NCBI GenBank assembly: GCA_003501525.1
Contig: DNPI01000114.1
Location: 1 to 10,346, forward strand
Reading direction: 5' to 3'
Source of the DNA: Planctomycetota bacterium
GTDB taxonomy: Bacteria; Planctomycetota; UBA1135
Length of the DNA stretch: 10,346 nt
The position numbers were made by a program, and so were the translations under genes. The notes beneath the pieces are model-generated. The model searched no databases, was not told the DNA's origin, and saw only the letters and a program-made list of their open reading frames with translations. Below are positions 1-5,884 of this stretch, one piece after another. How positions within the stretch are numbered: the stretch's first letter is position 1; each line of letters starts with the position of its first letter.

Positions 1-1413
1 CACCTCTTCAAGAACGTCTTCTGATCCTTCAATGTCACGAGTTGCTCGCCAGCTTGGCACCTGCGCCACCACCCCGCTCTCATTTATCTCCACTTCAAAA
101 CCCAGAGGAGAAAGAGCCGCCGCTAAGTCATCCGGGCTCAAGGACATTCCCAGCAAAGTTGAGGCACCATGTGCGTCAAGCGCGACTTCACGCTTCGCAG
201 GCTCAACATATCCAGCCTGCACCGGAGGACCGAGAATCTTGTCCTCCGGGCGGAAGCTCTCAAGCAGATAAGCAAAACGCAACAATGCTTGGTGCGCGAG
301 AGCGGGGTCGAGCCCTTTTTCAAAGCGCGAAGAGGCATCCGACCTCAAGGCATGTGCCACAGAAGCTCGCCGCACTCGTGCCGAATGGAAAACGCCTGAC
401 TCCAAAAGGACACGTGAGGTGTCTTCGCGGACTTCAGAATCCTCCCCTCCCATTACTCCGGCCAAAGCAATTGGCTTTTGTGCATCAGCAATAACCAAAT
501 CCTGCTCACGCAGCTTGCGGCTCGAGCCATCAAGAGTGGTAAGGCTTTCCCCTTTCCGGGCCTGCCGCACAACTATTTTCGAGCTCTCCACTTTCTCAAA
601 GTCAAAAACGTGCGTAGGTTGCCCCAACTCTAGAAGGATGTAATTGGTTAAATCGACTAGATCATTGTGGGGTCGAACTCCAACTGCACGAAGTCGTCTC
701 GAGACCTGAGCACACGAAGCCCCTAGAGATGACCCCAAATCCACTCGCAGACCAAAATACAGAGGGCATCCTTCGATGTCTTCCAGGTCAATATCAACTT
801 CCACCTCCTCGCCCTTCCATCCCTCTGCAAGTGGCATCGGCTTCAGCGGCCTCTTCAGAATCGCTGCGAATTCGCGAGCGAATCCATAGTGCCCCCAAAG
901 ATCCGGGCGATGGGTCAGGGATTTATTGTCCAAAATAAGAACGGCATCAGGGGGGCCAAGCACCTCATCAAGCGGCAACCCTATTTCTGAATCTTCGGGA
1001 AGAACGAGAATCCCGTCGAGGTCCTCCCCTAAACCCAGCTCACTTGAACTGCATATCATCCCCAGCGATTCCTGTCCTCGGAGCTTTGCTTTTTTAAGAC
1101 AAGTTCCATCAGGCAAAGTGACCCCGACCGGAGCAAAAGCAACTTTCTGACCAGCCGCAACATTGGGAGCGCCGCAAACCACCTGCACAGGCTCCCCACC
1201 GCCAGCATCGACACAAGTCAAAGAAAGGCGGTCAGCATCCGGATGCGGGGCACACTCCACCACGTGCCCCACCACAACACCTTCAACGGTCCCCCCAAAA
1301 TATTCGACACCTTCGACCTCCGCAGTATGCAAAGAAAGAAGTTCCGCTAACTCTTCAGGGCTGTGCCCTTCCAAATTCACGTAATCGCCAATCCAGTCGA
1401 GAGAAATTCTCAT
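1..1413 (-). CDS. pheT: Phenylalanyl-tRNA synthetase beta subunit (partial, C-terminus beyond window)
   Basis: Large subunit of the cytoplasmic alpha2-beta2 enzyme that charges tRNA-Phe; beta binds tRNA and hydrolyses mischarged Tyr-tRNA-Phe. The frame is open from the ATG at 1413 to base 1 and gives 471 residues; full-length PheT is about 800, so the rest lies left of the window. The order seen is an N-terminal segment, an EMAP/OB-type tRNA-binding domain (about 40-150, with HPDADRL at 57-63 and VCGAPN at 79-84), a linker containing NKSLTHRPDLWGH (163-175), the B3/B4 editing domain (about 210-400, with NDLVDLTNY at 250-258, ELGQPTHVFD at 262-271 and GVMGGE at 319-324) and the start of the B5 domain (from about 403). 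The ATG shares 4 nt (ATGA) with the pheS stop, so the two subunits are probably translationally coupled, which suits their fixed stoichiometry. No frameshift is visible. Identification is very secure. Confidence 0.96.
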   Translation of the reverse strand, partial: MRISLDWIGDYVNLEGHSPEELAELLSLHTAEVEGVEYFGGTVEGVVVGHVVECAPHPDADRLSLTCVDAGGGEPVQVVCGAPNVAAGQKVAFAPVGVTLPDGTCLKKAKLRGQESLGMICSSSELGLGEDLDGILVLPEDSEIGLPLDEVLGPPDAVLILDNKSLTHRPDLWGHYGFAREFAAILKRPLKPMPLAEGWKGEEVEVDIDLEDIEGCPLYFGLRVDLGSSLGASCAQVSRRLRAVGVRPHNDLVDLTNYILLELGQPTHVFDFEKVESSKIVVRQARKGESLTTLDGSSRKLREQDLVIADAQKPIALAGVMGGEDSEVREDTSRVLLESGVFHSARVRRASVAHALRSDASSRFEKGLDPALAHQALLRFAYLLESFRPEDKILGPPVQAGYVEPAKREVALDAHGASTLLGMSLSPDDLAAALSPLGFEVEINESGVVAQVPSWRATRDIEGSEDVLEEV

Positions 1414-2450
1414 AGTCGGAATTGCTCCAAAAATCGAAGGTCACCCGAAAACATCCACCGAATATCGTCAATGCCGTACCGCAGCATCGCCACGCGCGAA
1501 AGTCCCAAGCCAAACGCATATCCACTAAACACATTTGAGTCCACTCCGCATGCGTCTAACACTTTGGGATGCACAAGCCCTCCAGGCATAAGCTCAATCC
1601 AGCCTGTACGGCTACAGATACGACACCCTTCATCGCAGAAAGGGCAACGAGCGTCTAACTCAAACCCGGGCTCAACAAAGGGGAAATATCCAGGACGAAG
1701 CCGTGTCTCAAGCGGACGGCCAAAAAGCCCCGCCAAAAGAGCTTCCATTGCATGCAACATATGAGGCACACCAACGCCTCTATCAACAACCAAACCCTCC
1801 ATTTGATGAAAAGTATGATCGTGGGTCGCATCCTGGGTTTCCTGGCGAAACACCCTTCCAGGCGCAACCACTCGAAGGGGAGCACCATGCTCCTTCAAAG
1901 CGCGGACCTGCACGCAGGATGTGTGTGTCCGCAAACATAGCCCTCCCCCGCTCTGCGAATCACCTTTCACCCAAATTGTGTCATGCGATTCCCGGGCAGG
2001 GTGGTCAACAGAGATGTTCAGCGCATCGAAGTTATTCTCCTCGGTCTCAACTTCAGGGCCATCCACCACGGCAAAGCCCATACGAGACGCCAAATCCTCT
2101 AAATCCCAAAGCACCTGCGTCAGAGGATGAACTCCACCTCGCGGTCCGGAAGGGCCAGGAAGGCTCCCGTCAAAGCCACTGCCAGAAATCTCCAGAGAGT
2201 AAGCCTGCTCCTTCAAGTTTAATCGGAGGGATTCAAGGCTTGCCGCGATTTCTGCCTTAACCTCATTCGCCAATTTCCCCATTTCCGGGCGCTCTTCAGG
2301 CGAAAGGCCACCTAAATCCTTGAGCAAATGCGTGAGGGCTCCATTACGACCGAGAAAGCGAACTTCGATTTCTCGCAGCTCATCTTCCGAGTCCGCCCGG
2401 GAGAGTGCTTCCAGCCCCTCCGCGCGGAGTTGTTCCAACCGCTCCCGCAT
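1410..2450 (-). CDS. pheS: Phenylalanyl-tRNA synthetase alpha subunit
   Basis: Catalytic subunit of the tetrameric PheRS, a class II aminoacyl-tRNA synthetase that activates phenylalanine with ATP. The protein is 346 aa, normal for the family. Residues 1 to about 85 form the N-terminal coiled-coil, tRNA-binding part. Motif 1 begins at GVHPLTQ (106-112). Motif 2 is visible as RVFRQETQDATHDHTFHQ (199-216), and motif 3 as AFGLGLSRVAML (312-323), which carries the conserved arginine. The RTHTS signature of the active site is at 174-178. A cysteine cluster C-x2-C-x3-C-x2-C (C269, C272, C276, C279) followed by TGWIEL looks like a zinc knuckle in the loop before motif 3; similar clusters occur in PheS of several phyla. 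The ATG lies 9 nt after the rplT stop with no clear Shine-Dalgarno sequence, and the stop overlaps the pheT start. Confidence 0.97.
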   Translation of the reverse strand: MRERLEQLRAEGLEALSRADSEDELREIEVRFLGRNGALTHLLKDLGGLSPEERPEMGKLANEVKAEIAASLESLRLNLKEQAYSLEISGSGFDGSLPGPSGPRGGVHPLTQVLWDLEDLASRMGFAVVDGPEVETEENNFDALNISVDHPARESHDTIWVKGDSQSGGGLCLRTHTSCVQVRALKEHGAPLRVVAPGRVFRQETQDATHDHTFHQMEGLVVDRGVGVPHMLHAMEALLAGLFGRPLETRLRPGYFPFVEPGFELDARCPFCDEGCRICSRTGWIELMPGGLVHPKVLDACGVDSNVFSGYAFGLGLSRVAMLRYGIDDIRWMFSGDLRFLEQFRL

Positions 2451-2459
2451 AGCGGCAGT

Positions 2460-2819
2460 CTACGAGCTCAGGGCCCCTGTCGCCTCTTCCACAACACACC
2501 CGAAGGCCTCGGGGTCGTGAAAAGCGAGCTCTGAGAGAGCTTTTCTATCTATTTCGACCTGTGCCTGCTTCAACCCATGCATTAGCTGCGAGTAACTAGT
2601 ACCGCGGAGACGAGCTGCAGCGCTGATGCGCTGAATCCAAAGCCTGCGAAATTCCCGCTTCCGATTTCTCCTGTCACGATAAGCAAATTGCCCGCTACGT
2701 AAAAGAGACTCTTTTACAGTGCGCAGAAGACGATGCCGCCCCCCCCAAAAGCCACGCGCGCGGCGCATGAGCCTTTTCCTGCGCGCAGTACGCGGAACAA
2801 CATTGCGAGTACGAGTCAT
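2460..2819 (-). CDS. rplT: 50S ribosomal protein L20
   Basis: L20 binds 23S rRNA early in assembly of the large ribosomal subunit, and in E. coli and Bacillus it represses its own operon by binding the mRNA. The product is 119 aa, the usual length, with a very basic N-terminal extension (first 60 residues rich in Arg and Lys) followed by the globular rRNA-binding domain. Recognisable blocks are FAYRDRRNRKREFRRLWIQR (45-64), AAARLRGTSYS (67-77) and VEIDRKALSELA (88-99). The ATG at 2819 follows the rpmI stop by 13 nt and no good Shine-Dalgarno sequence precedes it, so coupling to rpmI is likely. A run of eight G residues (complement of 2739-2746) encodes part of the conserved WGGR segment and the frame is intact across it. 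Confidence 0.97.
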   Translation of the reverse strand: MTRTRNVVPRTARRKRLMRRARGFWGGRHRLLRTVKESLLRSGQFAYRDRRNRKREFRRLWIQRISAAARLRGTSYSQLMHGLKQAQVEIDRKALSELAFHDPEAFGCVVEEATGALSS

Positions 2820-2832
2820 AAGTCTGTAATAT

Positions 2833-3027
2833 TCAGCCTCCCATCAACCGTCGATAATTCGCCGCAATTTTGCCAACAACGACGGCAGCCTTCCCAAGAA
2901 CACGACGCCGCTTCGGCGATTTAGGAGATAGAAGATGACCGGTAGCCATGCGCCGCCGAAGGACCTTTCCGGTCCTCGTAAGCTTCATTCTTCGCGCGAT
3001 AGCTTTCTTAGTCTTTTGCTTAGGCAC
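2833..3027 (-). CDS. rpmI: 50S ribosomal protein L35
   Basis: Small basic protein of the large ribosomal subunit; 64 aa, the normal length. The N-terminus (MPKQKTKKAIARRMKLT) and the RRRMATGHLLSPKSPKRRR stretch match the L35 pattern of a Lys/Arg-rich start followed by a conserved H-L core. The start is GTG (3027-3025); it gives exactly the conserved MPK N-terminus and no ATG alternative fits. Only a weak GGA motif precedes it, 7 nt upstream. It sits between infC and rplT as in most bacteria. The 79-nt gap upstream contains a candidate promoter, so rpmI may be the first gene of a sub-operon rpmI-rplT-pheS-pheT in addition to being read from upstream. Confidence 0.95.
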   Translation of the reverse strand: MPKQKTKKAIARRMKLTRTGKVLRRRMATGHLLSPKSPKRRRVLGKAAVVVGKIAANYRRLMGG

Positions 3028-3106
3028 GGTGTATTCCGCATCTTAGGGCCAAGGGAGAAAAAACGAACCGGAGATTTTAACCGACAGCGCATTGTGGTCA
3101 AGACGA
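3028..3106 (-). other. infC-rpmI intergenic leader (79 nt)
   Basis: This is the only gap in the window longer than 15 nt. It holds the promoter candidate described separately and then about 40 nt of putative leader before the rpmI GTG. In E. coli the L20 translational operator lies near this position upstream of rpmI, so an L20-binding RNA element is conceivable here. I could not see a convincing stem-loop or pseudoknot by eye, and there is no terminator-like hairpin followed by a T tract. Confidence 0.4.
3074..3101 (-). promoter_or_regulatory. Candidate sigma70-type promoter for rpmI-rplT-pheST
   Basis: Reading the minus strand, TTGACC (3101-3096) matches the -35 consensus at 5 of 6 positions and TAAAAT (3079-3074) matches the -10 consensus at 5 of 6, separated by 16 nt. 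The -35 begins 6 nt after the infC stop codon and the expected transcription start is near 3067, about 40 nt before the rpmI GTG. Its location in the only real intergenic gap of the window supports function. Such boxes can arise by chance, and the organism's sigma factor preferences are unknown. Confidence 0.45.
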
Positions 3107-3646
3107 CTAACGCCTTGCCAACTTCATGTGCATCCTGCGCCCTTCCATTTGGGGGAAAACCTCCACTTTAGCTATATCCTCCAGAGCTTCAGCAAACCTG
3201 TCCAGCACGGCCTTCCCAAGCTCCTGATAAGCCATTTCTCGACCGCGAAACAAACAAGTAGCTTGCACCTTATGCCCTCCCTCAAGGAATTCCTTAGCTT
3301 TCCGGATTTTGATATCCAAATCATGGGTATCAATTTTTGGCCGTACCCGCACCTCCTTCACTATCGAAGAAGCCGGACGCCCTTTCCCTTTGTTCTTTTT
3401 CTTTAGTTCGTATTTAAATTTCCCATAATCGAGAATCTTGCAGACCGGTGGACGAGAATTAGGCGCGACCTCGACCAAGTCAAGACCGGCGGCCAACGCC
3501 TGCCTTTGGGCTTCAGAGGTTTCAGTGGGACCGATTTGATTCCCTTCGGCATCTATAAGAAAAACCTCACGGACACGAATTCTCCGATTAATGCGGTATT
3601 TGTCTCTTTCAGGGGGTCCGTAACGGGAACGACGTGGGCGGGCGAT
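3107..3646 (-). CDS. infC: Translation initiation factor IF-3, probable ATC (or ATT) start
   Basis: IF3 binds the 30S subunit, prevents premature 50S joining and enforces correct start-codon choice. From the proposed start the protein is 179 aa, close to the 180 aa of E. coli IF3. The N-terminal domain is seen at RINRRIRVREVFLID (18-32) and continues through DLVEVAPNSRPPVCKILDYG (54-73); the C-terminal domain has VKEVRVRPKIDTHD (92-105), LFRGREM and FPQMEGR. No ATG, GTG or TTG occurs between the aspS stop and codon 51 (TTG at 3496), although the intervening codons encode the conserved IF3 N-domain. The start must therefore be a rare codon. ATT (3649-3647) is followed by ATC (3646-3644); AGGAG lies 3 nt before ATT and 6 nt before ATC, so ATC has the better spacing. 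Starting at ATT adds one residue. IF3 discriminates against such codons, which allows self-repression. The gene follows aspS in the same frame, with its Shine-Dalgarno sequence overlapping the aspS TAG. Confidence 0.93.
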   Translation of the reverse strand: MARPRRSRYGPPERDKYRINRRIRVREVFLIDAEGNQIGPTETSEAQRQALAAGLDLVEVAPNSRPPVCKILDYGKFKYELKKKNKGKGRPASSIVKEVRVRPKIDTHDLDIKIRKAKEFLEGGHKVQATCLFRGREMAYQELGKAVLDRFAEALEDIAKVEVFPQMEGRRMHMKLARR

Positions 3647-3652
3647 AATAAA

Positions 3653-3658
3653 CTCCTA
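3653..3658 (-). promoter_or_regulatory. Ribosome binding site of infC overlapping the aspS stop
   Basis: On the minus strand TAGGAG combines the aspS TAG stop with an AGGAG Shine-Dalgarno motif. It is the strongest such motif before any gene in the window. It decides the infC start, placing initiation at ATC (6 nt away) or ATT (3 nt away), and suggests coupling of infC translation to termination on aspS. Confidence 0.75.
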
Positions 3659-5467
3659 GTTTGGGGATGAAGATGATGGAAGGTTCTCGTCAGGCAAAGC
3701 CTCAAGAACTGCTAAGCCAAGATCCTCGACTTGCTGTGCATCCACCGGTGAAGGGGCCCCTGTCAAGGGACATGAGCCCGAAGATGTTTTCGGAAATGCA
3801 ATAACATCCCGAATTGAAGCTGCGCCAAAAAGTAGCGCATATAAGCGGTCAAGGCCGATAGCAAATCCGCCATGAGGCGGCGCTCCGTATTGAAAAGCCG
3901 TCAGCAGGTGCCCAAACCGAGAAGCCGCTTCGTTGGGAGAAATGCCAAGAGTTTCAAAAATTGCCCCCTGCAGCTCACTGTCGTGAATACGTATTGACCC
4001 GGAGCCAAGCTCAACCCCATCCAGAACCAAGTCATAAGCACGTGAACGAACTTCGCCTAATTTCCCATCCAGCAGGTGTGGGATGTCCGAGGCTGCGGGA
4101 GCAGTAAAAGGGTGATGCGATGGAGTCCAACTGCCATCCGAACTTTTCTCAAACAAAGGGAAGTCTGTCACCCAAAGAATTTCGGAATCTTCTCCGATTA
4201 AATCCAAAAGCTCTCCTGCCATCCTTCGCACCGCATCCAGCGCAGCCAGAGCTTTGCGCGATTGGTCAGCAACAGTAACAACCAAATCCCCTGCTTCCGC
4301 CTCTAGAGCTTCAATAAATTTTTGCCCAGGCTCCCCTTCAAGAAAACGGGCCAAAGGTCCCGTTGCTCCATCCTCTGTAACCTTGCACCAAGCAGCCCCG
4401 CCCGCTCCGGCATCTTTTGCACAGCTCTCAAGAGAGTCTATTTCCTTACGACTCAGGCTTCCGCCATTCGGCAATAACAACCCACGAACCAAGCCCCCTG
4501 CTGCGAGCACATCATCGTACACCTTGAACCCAAGGCCTGAACCCACCGAAGCCAAATCAACTATTTCAAGAGGATTGCGCATGTCTGGCTTATCAGACGC
4601 GAACCGATCCATCGCTTCCTGCCAAGTCATTCGAGGAAAAGGCGACGGCGGAGCCTTCTGCCGGAAACTTTCCAAAAGCGACACCACGACTTCCTCTACC
4701 ACAGCCTGAACCTCCTCCTCCTCCACAAACGACATCTCCATATCAAGCTGAGTGAATTCTGGCTGACGATCAGCCCTTAAATCTTCGTCACGCATGCAGC
4801 GAGCAATTTGAAAATACCGGTCTAGTCCACCGACCATGCAAAGTTGCTTGAAAACCTGTGGCGACTGAGGGAGCGCATAAAACTCACCGCCGCGAAGTCG
4901 GCTCGGCACAAGATAATCACGCGCTCCTTCAGGAGTCGAGCGAGTCAGGATTGGAGTTTCAACTTCTGTGAAATTCGCATCATGAAGGACTCCACGGAGT
5001 ATCTGATTTGCCTGAGAACGCGACTCCACATACTCCCGCATTCGAGGGCGACGCAAATCCAAATAGCGATGCTTCATTCGGAGCTCTTCGGGAGCTTCGA
5101 TGCGGTCATCTATTTCGAATGGTGGAGTTTCCGATCGGCTCAGAACTTCCAACTCCCGAACGTGCAGCTCGACTTCGCCGGTGGGAAGATCAGGATTCGC
5201 ATTTTCCGCGTCTCGTAGACGCAAGGCACCTATGGCTTGAACAACATCTTCTGAGCGCAAACCCTCTAGTGCCTTTAGGCATTCCTGCGGGGTGTCCTCA
5301 TCTCCAACTAATTGGAGCAAACCTGTTCGGTCTCGAAGATCAACAAACGTTATTCCACCATGATCGCGGCGAGATTGGACCCAGCCACAAACACGCGCTT
5401 CTTCACCCTGATTTTCCAACCGAGGTTGCCCGCACACATGGGTCCGCCAGGAGGCGGCGGAACTCAT
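3656..5467 (-). CDS. aspS: Aspartyl-tRNA synthetase (bacterial type, with GAD domain)
   Basis: Class II synthetase that charges tRNA-Asp in the cytoplasm; 603 aa, typical of the long bacterial form. The N-terminal OB-fold anticodon-binding domain covers about 8-110 (VCGWVQSRRDHGG at 26-38). The catalytic core shows TPEGARDYLVPSR (178-190), QSPQ (201-204), motif 2 as RDEDLRADRQPEF (226-238) and motif 3 as GFAIGLDRL (534-542). The bacterial GAD insertion lies at about 300-415, and RDVIAFPK follows at 553-560. The ATG at 5467 shares 4 nt (ATGA) with the atpC stop. The gene lies where thrS precedes infC in E. coli, linking ATP synthase and translation genes. H36 in RRDHGG matches the residue recalled from non-discriminating AspRS such as that of Pseudomonas (E. 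coli has Leu), which would imply Asp-tRNA-Asn formation and a GatCAB amidotransferase elsewhere; that part is inference. The tail after residue 590 is low-complexity and Ser-rich. Confidence 0.97.
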   Translation of the reverse strand: MSSAASWRTHVCGQPRLENQGEEARVCGWVQSRRDHGGITFVDLRDRTGLLQLVGDEDTPQECLKALEGLRSEDVVQAIGALRLRDAENANPDLPTGEVELHVRELEVLSRSETPPFEIDDRIEAPEELRMKHRYLDLRRPRMREYVESRSQANQILRGVLHDANFTEVETPILTRSTPEGARDYLVPSRLRGGEFYALPQSPQVFKQLCMVGGLDRYFQIARCMRDEDLRADRQPEFTQLDMEMSFVEEEEVQAVVEEVVVSLLESFRQKAPPSPFPRMTWQEAMDRFASDKPDMRNPLEIVDLASVGSGLGFKVYDDVLAAGGLVRGLLLPNGGSLSRKEIDSLESCAKDAGAGGAAWCKVTEDGATGPLARFLEGEPGQKFIEALEAEAGDLVVTVADQSRKALAALDAVRRMAGELLDLIGEDSEILWVTDFPLFEKSSDGSWTPSHHPFTAPAASDIPHLLDGKLGEVRSRAYDLVLDGVELGSGSIRIHDSELQGAIFETLGISPNEAASRFGHLLTAFQYGAPPHGGFAIGLDRLYALLFGAASIRDVIAFPKTSSGSCPLTGAPSPVDAQQVEDLGLAVLEALPDENLPSSSSPN

Positions 5468-5871
5468 TTGCGAGCCAACATTTCTCTCATAAGCGCTCGG
5501 CTCAAAGCCTCACGGGCTAGTTCCTTATCAAAACTTCCCTCCGCATCGCGAAGGCGATCCCGCGCCCTTTCTGCCGCCTTTTGGGCCCTATCCAGGTCGA
5601 TTGATTCCACGTTTTCTGCAGCCCGCGTCAATACAGTAAGGACATTGTTACGCATTTCGGCAAATCCGGAATGCACCACAAATTCAAAATCGTCATCCTC
5701 TGTGGAACGAACACGAAGGCTTCCACTCCTAGTGAGAGCAACCATCGTGGCATGGTTCGCTAAAACTCCAAGTTCTCCATCCTCTCCCGGGAACCGAACA
5801 CCGACGACCTGACCATCGAACAGGATTTCCTGCGGACTGATTATGCGGAGATTAAAGGGAGGCGCAGCCAA
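5464..5871 (-). CDS. atpC: F-type ATP synthase epsilon subunit
   Basis: Epsilon sits on the central stalk with gamma, contacts the c-ring and can inhibit ATP hydrolysis. The product is 135 aa, normal length. The N-terminal beta-sandwich (about 5-88) shows FNLRIISPQEILFDG (6-20), the PGEDGELGVLANHA block (28-41) and HSGFAEM. The C-terminal helical hairpin (about 90-135) is charged and Ala/Arg-rich (DRAQKAAERARDRL). The start is TTG (5871-5869): it gives the conserved MAxPF-type N-terminus, no ATG or GTG fits, and an AGGA overlapping the atpD stop lies 9 nt upstream. The gap from atpD is 11 nt. The stop overlaps the aspS start by 4 nt, so aspS is probably translated by coupling from atpC. Confidence 0.95.
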   Translation of the reverse strand: MAAPPFNLRIISPQEILFDGQVVGVRFPGEDGELGVLANHATMVALTRSGSLRVRSTEDDDFEFVVHSGFAEMRNNVLTVLTRAAENVESIDLDRAQKAAERARDRLRDAEGSFDKELAREALSRALMREMLARK

Positions 5872-5880
5872 CTCGTTAAA

Positions 5881-5884
5881 TCCT
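5881..5884 (-). promoter_or_regulatory. Ribosome binding site of atpC overlapping the atpD stop
   Basis: On the minus strand AGGA spans the end of the atpD TAG stop and the next two bases, 9 nt before the TTG start of atpC. It supports the non-ATG start and follows the same stop-plus-AGGA layout as infC. Confidence 0.5.

Noticed and set aside
42..494. Plus-strand open frame of 150 codons
   Set aside because: It lies wholly antisense to pheT, has a low-complexity Pro/Ser-rich product with no recognisable domain, and is best explained as a shadow of the real frame.
1703..2260. Plus-strand open frame of 185 codons
   Set aside because: Antisense to the conserved core of pheS; the product resembles no family and the minus-strand frame is unambiguous.
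3494..3496. TTG at 3496 as the infC start
   Set aside because: It would remove most of the conserved IF3 N-terminal domain, which is encoded in frame upstream of it.
4709..4725. CTC/GAG trinucleotide repeat inside aspS
   Set aside because: It encodes a short acidic Glu stretch (about residues 249-252) in a region where AspRS is normally acidic; too short to be a meaningful repeat.
5008..5812. Two plus-strand open frames of about 170 codons spanning aspS and atpC
   Set aside because: Antisense to aspS and atpC, overlapping each other in different frames, with no start context or domain.
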